Below, one piece after another: positions 1 through 8,379 of a DNA stretch of 41,938 bases; positions within the stretch are counted from its first letter, which is position 1, and each line of letters begins with the position of its first letter. The DNA lies in NCBI RefSeq assembly GCF_026225065.1, contig NZ_JAMFSB010000237.1, positions 1 to 41,938 on the forward strand. Reading direction: 5' to 3'. This DNA comes from Paraburkholderia sp. Lineage in GTDB: Bacteria; Pseudomonadota; Gammaproteobacteria; Burkholderiales; Burkholderiaceae. The position numbers and the translations under genes are program-made. Under the pieces are notes generated by a model, which worked only from the letters and a program-made list of their open reading frames with translations, did not search any database and was not told the DNA's origin.

Positions 1-2
1 AC

Positions 3-998
3 ACGACCTCGCCGCCCGAACACGAAGCATGGCGCGCCAAACAGATCGCAGCCCTGAAAGACGGCACGCCGGTGCCGCCTCGTCCTGTCATCACGGATGA
101 GCAGATTCGCGAGAGCATCGAACGCGGGCAGCTGCGCGTTCAGCGCGAACGCGGTACCGACCTCACCATCTTCTCGCCGCGCGCAGCCGGGATGGGCCAC
201 CATCTGGGCACGGAAGAGGCGAATGCGCGCTGGTCGCAGGAATGCAACGACCTGATTTATCGCGTGTGCAGACAGTTTCCGCGCAACTTTGTCGGCGTCT
301 GCCAGTTGCCGCAGGCGGTTGGCGCAGCGCCCGCGAATTGCATCGCCGAGTTGCGACGGTGTGTGGAGGAACTCGGCTTTATTGGCTGCAACCTCAACCC
401 CGATCCATCGGGTGGTCACTGGAACGGCTTACCGATGACCGACCGCTCGTGGTACCCGCTGTATGAAGCGATGGTTGAGCTCGACGTGCCGGCGATGATT
501 CACGTTTCGTCATCGTGCAACCCGAATTTTCATGCGACGGGCGCGCACTACATCAATGGCGATACCTCGGTATTCATGCAGCTGCTGAGCGCCGATCTGT
601 TCGCCGATTTCCCCACGCTGCGCTTCATCATCCCGCACGGCGGCGGCGCGGTTCCGTATCACTGGGGACGCTACCGCGGCCTCGCTCAGGACATGAAGCG
701 GCCGCTTCTCACCGAATACCTGATGAAGAACGTGTTCTTCGACACGTGCGTCTATCACCAGCCAGGCGCCGAGCTTCTCGCCAAGGTCATCCCGGTCGGC
801 AACATCCTGTTTGCGTCGGAGACGATCGGCGCGGTGCAGGGCATCGATCCCGAGACCGGTCACTACTACGACGACACGCGGCGCTATATCGACGCGATTC
901 CGTGGCTCACGCCCGCTGACCGGCAACGCATCTACGAGGACAACGCGCGCGCGGTGTATGCGCGGCTGTCCAGTCAACTCGAACGCCAACTTTCCTGA
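3..998 (+). CDS. ligJ: 4-oxalomesaconate hydratase, amidohydrolase family (5' end outside window)
   Basis: The reading frame is open from the first complete codon, so the gene starts left of the window. About nine codons seem to be missing, because the visible protein begins at the TTSPPEHEAW stretch, which in LigJ follows the N-terminal metal-binding HGHY segment. LigJ proteins are about 340 residues and 331 are visible. Remaining amidohydrolase features are the MIHVSSS segment, the IIPHGGG segment with a likely metal or catalytic His, and FASETIGAVQG near the C-terminus. The family hydrates 4-oxalomesaconate to 4-carboxy-4-hydroxy-2-oxoadipate in the protocatechuate 4,5-cleavage or gallate pathway. 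The aldolase for that product follows 12 bases downstream, which supports the call. An internal GTG at 72 would drop conserved sequence and is not the real start. A generic amidohydrolase is the alternative. Confidence 0.8.
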   Translation, partial: TTSPPEHEAWRAKQIAALKDGTPVPPRPVITDEQIRESIERGQLRVQRERGTDLTIFSPRAAGMGHHLGTEEANARWSQECNDLIYRVCRQFPRNFVGVCQLPQAVGAAPANCIAELRRCVEELGFIGCNLNPDPSGGHWNGLPMTDRSWYPLYEAMVELDVPAMIHVSSSCNPNFHATGAHYINGDTSVFMQLLSADLFADFPTLRFIIPHGGGAVPYHWGRYRGLAQDMKRPLLTEYLMKNVFFDTCVYHQPGAELLAKVIPVGNILFASETIGAVQGIDPETGHYYDDTRRYIDAIPWLTPADRQRIYEDNARAVYARLSSQLERQLS

Positions 999-1010
999 AA
1001 GGAGACCACT

Positions 1011-1682
1011 GTGACGAACCCCATTGGATGGCACCATAACGAGTCCGCGCCGCAAGCCAGTCCGGAGATTCTTGAGACGTTGCGCGGCCTGGCCGTTTCG
1101 CTGCTGAGCGACAACATGGCACGCGCGAGCGGCACGATCGGGCTGCAGCCGTATCATCGACCCAAGCCGATGGCTGGAACCGCGGTGACGGTCCGCACGC
1201 GCGGTGGTGACAATCTCGCGATTCATCGCGCCTTCGATTTTTGCCGTCCGGGCGATGTGCTGGTGATCGACGGCGGTGGCGATCTTTCGCAGGCGCTGAT
1301 GGGCGAGATCATGTCGAGCTTTGCGGAGAGCCTGGGGGTTCAAGGCCTGGTGATCGACGGCGCCATTCGCGACGTCGGCGCGCTCCGGCAGGGCGATTTC
1401 CCCGTGTATGCGCGCGGCGTGACGCATCGGGGGCCGTACAAGAACGGGCCAGGTGAGATCAATGTGCCGGTATCGGTCGGCGGCATGGTCGTGCATCCCG
1501 GCGACATCATCGTCGGCGATGAAGACGGTGTGCTGGCGATCCCGGTTGCCGAAGTCGAGGCGGTGATTGCCGGGGCGAAGAAGCAGGGGGAGAAGGAGGA
1601 GGCGGCCCTGCGATCTATCGCCAAGGGGGAGTTCGACCGCTCGTGGGTCGTCCCGCATGAAGCGCGGATGATGGGCAGCTGA
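1011..1682 (+). CDS. ligK: 4-carboxy-4-hydroxy-2-oxoadipate aldolase (RraA/LigK family)
   Basis: This 223-residue protein is of the LigK/GalC/ProA type in the RraA fold. Family landmarks are GGGDLSQALMGEI and then LVIDGAIRDVGAL, which holds the Arg-Asp pair used for substrate and divalent metal binding. The enzyme splits 4-carboxy-4-hydroxy-2-oxoadipate into pyruvate and oxaloacetate, and related enzymes also act on 4-hydroxy-4-methyl-2-oxoglutarate. The start is a GTG preceded by AAAGGAG at a good distance. It lies 12 bases after ligJ, so the two are surely co-transcribed and form the last steps of a meta-cleavage pathway. A pure RraA regulator of RNase E is unlikely given this neighbour and the C-terminal extension. 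No terminator is visible after the gene. Confidence 0.85.
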   Translation: MTNPIGWHHNESAPQASPEILETLRGLAVSLLSDNMARASGTIGLQPYHRPKPMAGTAVTVRTRGGDNLAIHRAFDFCRPGDVLVIDGGGDLSQALMGEIMSSFAESLGVQGLVIDGAIRDVGALRQGDFPVYARGVTHRGPYKNGPGEINVPVSVGGMVVHPGDIIVGDEDGVLAIPVAEVEAVIAGAKKQGEKEEAALRSIAKGEFDRSWVVPHEARMMGS

Positions 1683-1818
1683 GCCAGGTGCCCGGCACGC
1701 GGCTCGGCGCGGTGGCGGTCAGGGCAGGGCAGGGTCAGGCCAAGCCGCGTGCGCCGCCGCGTCACGGCGTAGGGCAGAGCACAGGGCGTAGCGCAAGGCA
1801 CCGCCCATCACCGTCCCC

Positions 1819-2880
1819 TCATTTACCCGCTGGCGCTCCGTCCGCGTCGCCCTTGAACACCCTCCGCCAGTCGTCCTTCATATCGATCAGCAGCCAGCCT
1901 TTCACATTCGCTTCCTGTAGCCCCTTGTCCAGCTTCCCGCTGCGTGCCGTCTGATCGTAGGCATATTCGCGCTGCGCGTCGGTGTGATGCAGCAGGGCCG
2001 CAAAGCGCGGACCGTCGCCGGAGGTGGTCCATTCGAGCATCGGCAGGTCGCTGTCGGCATTGCCGAACGCCATTAGCGGCCGGCGTCCAGTCACAGCCTG
2101 AATGGCTTGCGGCTTCATCGCGCCGTCGTTGAGCGTGTCGACCTGCGCGAGCCGCGTCAGCGTCGCCGTGCCGTTCGTCAGCCCGTACTGATAGCGAACC
2201 GTGCTGCCGATCACATCTTCAGGCGGCACGCCGTACATGCTCTGCGAGATCGCGCGAATGAATTCGACGCTGTCGGCCGAGACGATATAGGTTCTGAAGC
2301 CGTTGGCGCGCAGGTAGGCGAGCAGCTCGACCATCGGCTGATACGCGAGCGCCGTATAGGGGCGGTTGAAACGCGGATCGCTCGCGGTATCGAACCAGTC
2401 GTGCACGATCGAGGCGAAACTGTCCGTCGTCATACCCGCGTGGGTGGCCGCAAGCAACTTCATCGCGCCTGCGTTGCCGCTGCTTGCCACCGGCTTCAGA
2501 TTGCCGCGCAGGATCGATCGGAACGGCTCCTGGCGTTTCCACTCGGGATGATGCGGCGCAAGCGTCTTTACCTGTTGCAAGGTGAAGACGAGTTGCACGG
2601 ACGCCGGCTGCTCGACCCAGAGCGTGCCGTCCAGATTGAACACCGCAATCCGCTCGGCGCGCGGCACGAAGTCTTTCGATTCGGGCGTCGTCACGCGCGT
2701 GACGAAATCGATGATCGAACGCTCCGCCGGGGTGTCGTTCCACGATGCCATGGTCGAATTACCAGAAGGCGCGCGGGCCGGACGCGAGCCCTGCGTCCCG
2801 CTCTGGTGGGGCGTGGTCGTGCACGCGCAGAGAGCGACAACGGTCAAGCCGATCCAGGATCTGCGCATCAAGCCAATCAT
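1819..2880 (-). CDS. HAD-superfamily lipoprotein, phosphatase-like, nucleophile Asp replaced by Asn
   Basis: A 353-residue protein that begins with a lipoprotein signal: a positively charged start, a hydrophobic core and a lipobox LCAC with the lipidated residue at Cys20. The rest resembles a phosphoserine phosphatase-like HAD hydrolase. Motif I reads FNLDGTLW around residues 81-88, motif II is IVSADS, and motif IV is GNADSDLPML with both acidic residues kept. In HAD phosphatases the first Asp of DxDGT is the nucleophile that forms the phospho-enzyme. Here that position (residue 82) is Asn while the second Asp (84) remains. I checked the codon on the minus strand and it is AAT. The protein may be weakly active or a binding protein. 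The start has a GAGG site upstream. It stands alone, opposite in strand to its neighbours. Confidence 0.8.
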   Translation of the reverse strand: MIGLMRRSWIGLTVVALCACTTTPHQSGTQGSRPARAPSGNSTMASWNDTPAERSIIDFVTRVTTPESKDFVPRAERIAVFNLDGTLWVEQPASVQLVFTLQQVKTLAPHHPEWKRQEPFRSILRGNLKPVASSGNAGAMKLLAATHAGMTTDSFASIVHDWFDTASDPRFNRPYTALAYQPMVELLAYLRANGFRTYIVSADSVEFIRAISQSMYGVPPEDVIGSTVRYQYGLTNGTATLTRLAQVDTLNDGAMKPQAIQAVTGRRPLMAFGNADSDLPMLEWTTSGDGPRFAALLHHTDAQREYAYDQTARSGKLDKGLQEANVKGWLLIDMKDDWRRVFKGDADGAPAGK

Positions 2881-3469
2881 GAAAGCCTCGTGAGTATGTG
2901 ATGTCGTGCGGCGCTCGATGCGCCGTTAGTCTTTTCGCGCCTACTAAATAGCACATCCGGCGCGTTTGTTTAACGGTTTGCCGCGTATTTTGCCGACGTC
3001 AGGCGGAGGGGGACTCCTGCGCGCCGAGTTGGGACCCTGGTTCGCCTGGCCCAGCCGAATCAGGACCCGCACCAGGCCAAATTGTTTTTATATTCGAATC
3101 AATTCCCTGAAATTGACGTCGCCATTTCAAAAGGCGATTTATTTTGATCATTTTCAGCATAATAAAAACTGAAAAATCCGGCTTTCGTTCGTGTTACAAA
3201 TTTATTCCCATGTTTTTTGAAAACGTTTGCTAGTATTTTCAGACGATGACCACGGCCGGCTACAGCGCGTGGTAGCTATTTTTCGCCCCCACAAGGTCCA
3301 TGCGGGGTGTGTTTTCGCTTTCAGGCTATTCCTGCCACCGGCTAGTGAGACGGGGCCATCATAGTTCGATCCAGTATTAATCGATTAACTGATTTAATAG
3401 TCAGACTTCTATTTGCGTTAAGCAAATGGATACGCTCGTTTGTCAATTGCCATGAAGCCGGAAAATCCA
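2881..3469. other. Intergenic region between the HAD lipoprotein and the first barrel gene
   Basis: About 590 bases without a convincing gene. From about 3070 to 3460 the base composition becomes AT-rich compared with the flanking genes, as expected of a promoter region. It holds a short hairpin with TCGCC/GGCGA arms (about 3119-3137) followed by an AT-rich run, an inverted repeat with TTTTCAG/CTGAAAA arms (about 3147-3175), and a LacI-type operator-like palindrome listed separately. A 68-codon open frame at 2966-3172 has no recognisable features and I do not call it. Confidence 0.5.
3218..3231. promoter_or_regulatory. Possible LacI/GalR-family operator
   Basis: The sequence TGAAAACGTTTGCT matches the general LacI/GalR half-site pattern TGNAANCGNTTNCA at every fixed position except the last base, with the central CG in place. 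It lies in the AT-rich leader about 240 bases before the first barrel gene. No LacI-type regulator gene is in the window, so the assignment is from sequence pattern alone and a chance match is possible. Confidence 0.3.
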
Positions 3470-4264
3470 ATGACCACGAAGCGATGTCTTGCAGCGAGTG
3501 CGGTGTTGTGCGCGGCGGCATTCTCGTCAGGCGCTTATGCGCAGGCTTCGGCAGACGACGCCAACAAGAGCAATAACCCGCTGAATCTGGCGCCCTCATT
3601 CAACATCCAGGACTACTACACCCCGAGCCTGTTCGGCGTCGGCGGCCACACCAACGACTTGCTGCTGCGGCCGACTGTTCCGGTGGGGCCGCTCGGACCG
3701 ATCGGCGTGCCGGAGATTTTCCGCGCGACGGTGCCGATCAGCACGCGCCCGGACCCGACCGGCGGCTATAACACGGGCCTCGGCGACATCAACCTTTTCG
3801 ACATCTTTCTGCTCTCGCAGTCGGACGTGCAGATCGGCGTGGGCCCGCTGATCACCGCGCCCACGGCCACCGACCCAAGCCTCGGCACCGGCAAATGGCA
3901 AGGCGGTCTGGCGGCCGTCGCCGTCAATGCGACCCCTGCGCATCTGCTCGGCGCACTGGTTCAGTGGCAACACTCGTTCGCCGGTCAAAGCGGGCGCCCG
4001 ACCACCCAGTCGCTTACCGCCCAGCCGTTCGCCATCTTCAACCTGCCTGGCGGCTGGTACATCCGTTCCACCGGTATCTGGAGCTTCGATCTGCAGCATG
4101 GCACCTATTACATCCCCGTCGGCCTTGGCGCGGGCAAGGCGTGGAAGAGCGGTTCGACCATCTACAACGCATTCATCGAACCGCAGTATTCGGTCGCTCA
4201 TTCTGGTCCGGGCGAGCCGCAAGTGACGATTTTTGCCGGACTGAACCTGACGTTCGGCAAGTAG
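3470..4264 (+). CDS. Predicted outer-membrane beta-barrel or transporter-like protein
   Basis: The protein has a clean Sec signal peptide (MTTKRC, then an Ala-rich hydrophobic core, cleavage likely after GAYA) and about 240 mature residues. Short alternating hydrophobic stretches rich in Gly, Trp, Tyr and Phe, and an ending with Phe close to the C-terminus (LNLTFGK), suggest a small outer-membrane barrel. I do not recognise a named family with confidence; it is broadly like exported proteins found beside aromatic or DUF1254 genes. I prefer ATG at 3470 because the signal peptide starts there and GGAAA lies before it. ATG at 3452 is a second option. It starts a run of four exported proteins on the same strand, 27 bases before the next gene. 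Confidence 0.6.
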   Translation: MTTKRCLAASAVLCAAAFSSGAYAQASADDANKSNNPLNLAPSFNIQDYYTPSLFGVGGHTNDLLLRPTVPVGPLGPIGVPEIFRATVPISTRPDPTGGYNTGLGDINLFDIFLLSQSDVQIGVGPLITAPTATDPSLGTGKWQGGLAAVAVNATPAHLLGALVQWQHSFAGQSGRPTTQSLTAQPFAIFNLPGGWYIRSTGIWSFDLQHGTYYIPVGLGAGKAWKSGSTIYNAFIEPQYSVAHSGPGEPQVTIFAGLNLTFGK

Positions 4265-4291
4265 CCGACCCACTTCGAGAGACGCCAATCC

Positions 4292-5707
4292 ATGAAAATA
4301 TCCAGGCTCCTGCGCATTGGCGCGATATCCCTGGGGCTGACGCTGATGACGTTGTCGCACCCATACGCCAGTGCTCAGGCGAGCGCCGTTCCAGCGACGG
4401 TAACCGCGTCACCCGAGGAGGCGCGTGGCATCGCGAAAGACGCGTTCATCTACGCCTACCCGATGCTGTTCAACTACAAGACGCTATACGAGCAGGTGCT
4501 CGATCCCGGCTCGAAGTCTTACGTGGGCGGCTTTGGCAAATTCCGCAACTACTCACGTCCGTACGGTCCCGAGAACAAGGAGATCGTCACGCCGAACAAC
4601 GACACGCCGTACTCGTGGGCGTGGCTCGATCTGCGCCGTGAGCCATGGGTGCTGACTGTGCCGGCGGTGAAGGACGACCGCTACTACGTGTTCCAGTGGA
4701 TCGACCTGTTCACGTATAACTTTGCCTATGTCGGCTCGCGGGCCACGGGCAACGGCGCAGGCCACTATCTGTTTGCCGGCCCCGACTGGCACGGCGATAC
4801 CCCGAAGGGCATCGACAAGGTATTCCGCTCGGAGACCGACATCATCCTCACCTTGGGCCGCACCGCCTTGAGCGGGCCGGCCGATGTGAAGAACGTTCAG
4901 GCGATCCAGAAGCAATACCAGCTCACGCCGCTTTCCGCGTTCGAACATACGAGTGCGCCGCCACCCGCGCCGAAGGTCACGTTCCCGAAGTGGGACGAAG
5001 CGAAAGCGACCTCGATCGATTTCATCTCATACCTGAATTTCATGCTGCAGTTCGCGCAGCCGACGGCGCCGTCTGAAGCGGACTTGATGCAGCGCTTCGC
5101 GAAGATCGGCATCGCACCGGGCCAGCCTTTCGATCCAGCCGCGCTGCCTCCCGCGACGCGCGAGGCCATCGAACAAGGCGTCGCCGACGGCAAAGCGGCG
5201 CTGGCCGACGCCGAGAAGCACACGACCAGCTCCTACGACCTCTTCGGCAGCCGGCAGGATCTGAACGGCGATTACATGAAGCGCGCGGTCGCCGCCGGGA
5301 TGGGTATCTACGGCAATACGAAGGAAGAAGCGGTGTACGTCGGCACGCGTGTCAACGCCGATCACGAGCAATTGCTGGGCTCGCAACCCTACCTCATCCA
5401 CTTCGACAAGAAAGACCTGCCGCCGGCGAAGTTCTTCTGGTCGATGACGATGTACGACCTGCCGGGCCGCCATCTGGTGGCAAACCCGATCAACCGTTAT
5501 TCGATTGGCGACCGCACCAAGGGCATCAGATACAACCCCGACGGCTCGCTCGATATCTACGTCCAGCACGCCACGCCCGGTGCTGATAAGGAGTCCAACT
5601 GGTTGCCCGCTCCCGAGGGGGCCTACAACGTGATTGCCCGCATTTACGGACCGGACGCGTCGGTATTCGACGGCACCTGGAAATTCCCGGCACCGCAAAA
5701 GCGATGA
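4292..5707 (+). CDS. Exported DUF1254/DUF1214 domain protein, first of a tandem pair
   Basis: This 471-residue protein has an N-terminal signal peptide (MKISRLLRIG, then a hydrophobic core, cleavage near ASAQA). The mature part has the DUF1254 domain with the typical openings DAFIYAYPM and TPNNDTPYSWAWLDL and the FAGPDWHGDTPKGI segment. A C-terminal DUF1214 domain includes FFWSMTMYDLPGRHLV and the NWLPAPEGAYNVIARIYGP end. The family is usually periplasmic and its biochemical role is not established; some members lie near aromatic or lipid-related genes. The next gene is a diverged paralogue that starts 27 bases later, so the two are very likely co-expressed and may work on related ligands or as a pair. 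Confidence 0.85.
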   Translation: MKISRLLRIGAISLGLTLMTLSHPYASAQASAVPATVTASPEEARGIAKDAFIYAYPMLFNYKTLYEQVLDPGSKSYVGGFGKFRNYSRPYGPENKEIVTPNNDTPYSWAWLDLRREPWVLTVPAVKDDRYYVFQWIDLFTYNFAYVGSRATGNGAGHYLFAGPDWHGDTPKGIDKVFRSETDIILTLGRTALSGPADVKNVQAIQKQYQLTPLSAFEHTSAPPPAPKVTFPKWDEAKATSIDFISYLNFMLQFAQPTAPSEADLMQRFAKIGIAPGQPFDPAALPPATREAIEQGVADGKAALADAEKHTTSSYDLFGSRQDLNGDYMKRAVAAGMGIYGNTKEEAVYVGTRVNADHEQLLGSQPYLIHFDKKDLPPAKFFWSMTMYDLPGRHLVANPINRYSIGDRTKGIRYNPDGSLDIYVQHATPGADKESNWLPAPEGAYNVIARIYGPDASVFDGTWKFPAPQKR

Positions 5708-5734
5708 ACTCAAATGGACGAGTCGGAGCCCGAC

Positions 5735-7210
5735 ATGAATAAGAAGGCTGCAACGTGGGTCACCGCTGCGGTGCTGGCGTCGCTCGCGAGTCCGATCCTG
5801 GCGCGAGCGCCGAGCGGTTCGCAGGCACAGGCGGCAACCGTGCTCTCAGTTCCGGGCCCCGTGCCTGGCTATGCCATCTCGGAGGCCTACGCGCGGCTGG
5901 TGGCGCGCCAGACCTACTTCTGGGCGTGGCCGATGGTCAACGTCTACAACCGCCTGCTGGCAATGCAGAAGGTGCCGCATTCGGGCCTGAATGGCGGAAT
6001 CGTGCCGGTTGCGCCGCCTAACCACCTGTCGATGCTGCATGACTATATCGAGCCGCAGGAGCGCTTCGTGGCGTGTCCGAATCAGGATGTGGTGTACGGC
6101 TCGGCCATCTTCGACCTGAACCAGACGCCCGTAGTGGTGCAGGTGCCGGATTTCGGCGAGCGCTTCTGGGTGTATCAGGCGGTCGATTTGCGCACCGACG
6201 GCTTCGCCAGTCTCGGCAAGCTGTACGGTACGAAGCCGGGCTTCTACCTGTTCGTCGGACCCGACTGGCACGGCCAGGTGCCCAAGGGGATCCGCCAGGT
6301 GTTCCGCTCCGGCACGGCAGTGGGTAGCTTCATTCCGCGCGTATTCATGGATGACACGCCTGAAGACCGGGTGGCCGTTCAGGCGGTGATCAGCAAGGTT
6401 GGTCTATACCCGTTGAGCGAATACGATGGCAAGATGAAGGTGACCGACTGGTCGAAGCTGCCGAGTTTCGGCTCGGGTGACGCGAGTGCCGAGGAGATCA
6501 AATGGGTTGACCCCGCAAAGTTCTGGGACGAACTACCGATGGTGCTCGAGCAGGCCCCACCGCAACCCGGCGAGGAGACGTTGTACGCCCAGGCGAAAGC
6601 GCTACTGGCGGCCGCACAGAAAGATCCCGCCATCAAGTCCGCGATCGTGGATGAGGCTACGCAGACGGACGCAAAGCTGGTCGCGCCGCTCTTCGACTTC
6701 AATACGTTCGGCAAGCCTTTGCCGGCGCATTGGAACACCATCAGCAACGGTGCGGAATTCGGCACGGACTACTTCACGCGCACGGCGGTGGCGAAGTCCA
6801 ACATTTTCGTCAACAAGCCCAACGAGACAAAATATTTCTATGCCGACGTGGACGCATCCGGCACACGCCTCAACGGCGCGCAGCGCTATACGGTCACTTT
6901 CCCGAAGGGGCAATTGCCGCCAGTCAAGGGCTTCTGGTCGTTGACGCTGTACAACGCGCATCACTTCTTCTCTCCCAACGATCAGAAGCGGTACTCGCTG
7001 GGCACCAAGAACAAGAATCTGCAATACAACGACGACGGTTCATTGACGATCTACGTGCAGAGTTCGACGCCGGGCGCCGGCAAGGAAGGCAATTGGCTAC
7101 CGGCGCCGGCTAGCGAGGATTTTTCGCTGTACGTGCGGGCCTATTGGCCGGAACAGGCGGCGCTGGACGGCACGTGGACGCCGCCGGGTGTCGTGCATGA
7201 AGCACAGTAG
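5735..7210 (+). CDS. Exported DUF1254/DUF1214 domain protein, second of a tandem pair
   Basis: A paralogue of the preceding protein, sharing the order of landmarks: RQTYFWAWPM, then NQDVVYGSAIFDL, VGPDWHGQVPKGI, and FWSLTLYNAHHFF with NWLPAPASEDFSLYVRAYWP at the C-terminus. In the first copy the middle motif is NNDTPYSWAWLDL while here it is NQDVVYGSAIFDL, so the predicted pocket differs. The N-terminus is a signal peptide. I choose ATG at 5735, because GGAG lies six bases before it and the signal peptide (MNKKAATWV) starts there; ATG at 5714 lacks a ribosome site. The function is unknown. It is followed about 107 bases later by a second barrel gene. Confidence 0.85.
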   Translation: MNKKAATWVTAAVLASLASPILARAPSGSQAQAATVLSVPGPVPGYAISEAYARLVARQTYFWAWPMVNVYNRLLAMQKVPHSGLNGGIVPVAPPNHLSMLHDYIEPQERFVACPNQDVVYGSAIFDLNQTPVVVQVPDFGERFWVYQAVDLRTDGFASLGKLYGTKPGFYLFVGPDWHGQVPKGIRQVFRSGTAVGSFIPRVFMDDTPEDRVAVQAVISKVGLYPLSEYDGKMKVTDWSKLPSFGSGDASAEEIKWVDPAKFWDELPMVLEQAPPQPGEETLYAQAKALLAAAQKDPAIKSAIVDEATQTDAKLVAPLFDFNTFGKPLPAHWNTISNGAEFGTDYFTRTAVAKSNIFVNKPNETKYFYADVDASGTRLNGAQRYTVTFPKGQLPPVKGFWSLTLYNAHHFFSPNDQKRYSLGTKNKNLQYNDDGSLTIYVQSSTPGAGKEGNWLPAPASEDFSLYVRAYWPEQAALDGTWTPPGVVHEAQ

Positions 7211-7317
7211 TGGATTGGGCCGAAGTCAGAAATTATCTAAGGGTTACGAAGTAAATAATAACGATGCGGGCAACTGTCCTGACCACGGGAGGTCAGGCGA
7301 AATTTGTGAGGATCACC

Positions 7318-8292
7318 ATGAGTAAGCGTCGTCTCCTGTTTCGAGGTGGTTATCTTGCCGCGCGGTTTTCCGCTGGCGCGTTTGCTGTTGCCGCCGGCAT
7401 GGCGTTTTCGCCGCTGGCTCTGGCCACAGAAGGCGGTATCGGGCGCCCCATCACCGGCATGCAGATCGCCCCGTATGCCGGTATTGTGCCGCCCACGGAC
7501 GACTGGATCATCTCGGTCACCTCGATCTACTACGAGGGTTCGCTTGGCGCGAGCAAGACGTTGCCGATTGCCGGGAAGGTCACGGCCGGCCTCGACTACC
7601 ACGTCTCGTACAACATCTTGAACGCGATCAAGACCTGGGGGATCACCGCGGGCGGATGGAATTTTGCGTCGTCGTTCGGCGTGCCGGTCCAGTACACCGA
7701 TGTGTCTTCGTTTCACGGCCGCTTGCCCGACGACCACGCCACGCAGTTTGCCGATATCTTCTTCACGCCGGTGGTGGCCGGCTATCACCTGACCAAGACC
7801 GACCACATCGCGCTGAGCGTGCAGATTTATGCGCCCACCGGGGCGTACAACACCAGCAGGCTCGCCAACGCCGGTCAGAATACGTGGACGTTCACACCGA
7901 CCTTCGCGTACACCAAGCTGCTGCCGAAAGAGAACATCGAGCTGTCGTTGAATTACGGAGTCGAGTTCTACACCGTCAATGACCAGACGCAATATCACAA
8001 CGCGCCGATCAGCGTGCTCGATCTGCTGGCGCTCAAGCGCTTCGGCTCGGGCTGGGGTGTCGGCGTGGTGGGCGGCTATATCCAGCAGTTCGGTCATGAC
8101 AGCGGCGGGATCGCGGACTTCGTGGGCGGCGCCGAAGGGCATTCGGTGGGTATCGGGCCGATGGTCACGTGGAACGGCAAGATCAGCAAAACCCCGGTCG
8201 GCGCGACGCTGCGCTGGGTGAATGAATTCAATGTGAGCAACCGGCCGAAGGGGAATTCCGTGGAGTTGTCGTTGAACGCGACGTTTCAGTAG
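7318..8292 (+). CDS. Outer-membrane transporter-like protein, phenol-degradation MetA-type (PF13557-like)
   Basis: The protein has a signal peptide (MSKRRLLFRG, hydrophobic core, cleavage near LALA) and about 295 mature residues. Repeated amphipathic strands (AGLDYHVSYNI, GYHLTKTDHIALSVQIYAPTG, FTPTFAYTKLLPKENIELSLNYG) and a C-terminal Phe-Gln end fit the 'MetA pathway of phenol degradation' outer-membrane family. These are thought to help hydrophobic aromatics cross the outer membrane. The start ATG at 7318 has GAGGATCACC before it; an in-frame ATG at 7264 has no ribosome site and would put 18 extra residues before the signal peptide. With the three genes before it, it suggests uptake or periplasmic handling of a hydrophobic compound. 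Confidence 0.7.
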   Translation: MSKRRLLFRGGYLAARFSAGAFAVAAGMAFSPLALATEGGIGRPITGMQIAPYAGIVPPTDDWIISVTSIYYEGSLGASKTLPIAGKVTAGLDYHVSYNILNAIKTWGITAGGWNFASSFGVPVQYTDVSSFHGRLPDDHATQFADIFFTPVVAGYHLTKTDHIALSVQIYAPTGAYNTSRLANAGQNTWTFTPTFAYTKLLPKENIELSLNYGVEFYTVNDQTQYHNAPISVLDLLALKRFGSGWGVGVVGGYIQQFGHDSGGIADFVGGAEGHSVGIGPMVTWNGKISKTPVGATLRWVNEFNVSNRPKGNSVELSLNATFQ

Positions 8293-8379
8293 GCGGGGCG
8301 CGATCGGGCGTTGGATTGCAACGCGCCTCGGTGCGTGTGCCGCATAATCTCTGTTCATGTCACAACAGAGGTGGTGAGA

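Noticed and set aside
1683-1818. GGGCAGGGCAGGGTCAGG-like short repeats after ligK
   Set aside because: Only a few imperfect G-rich units; no terminator shape and no larger repeat structure.
2966-3172. Small frame of 68 codons in the 2.9-3.5 kb gap
   Set aside because: No ribosome site, no family features, and it runs into the AT-rich promoter region.
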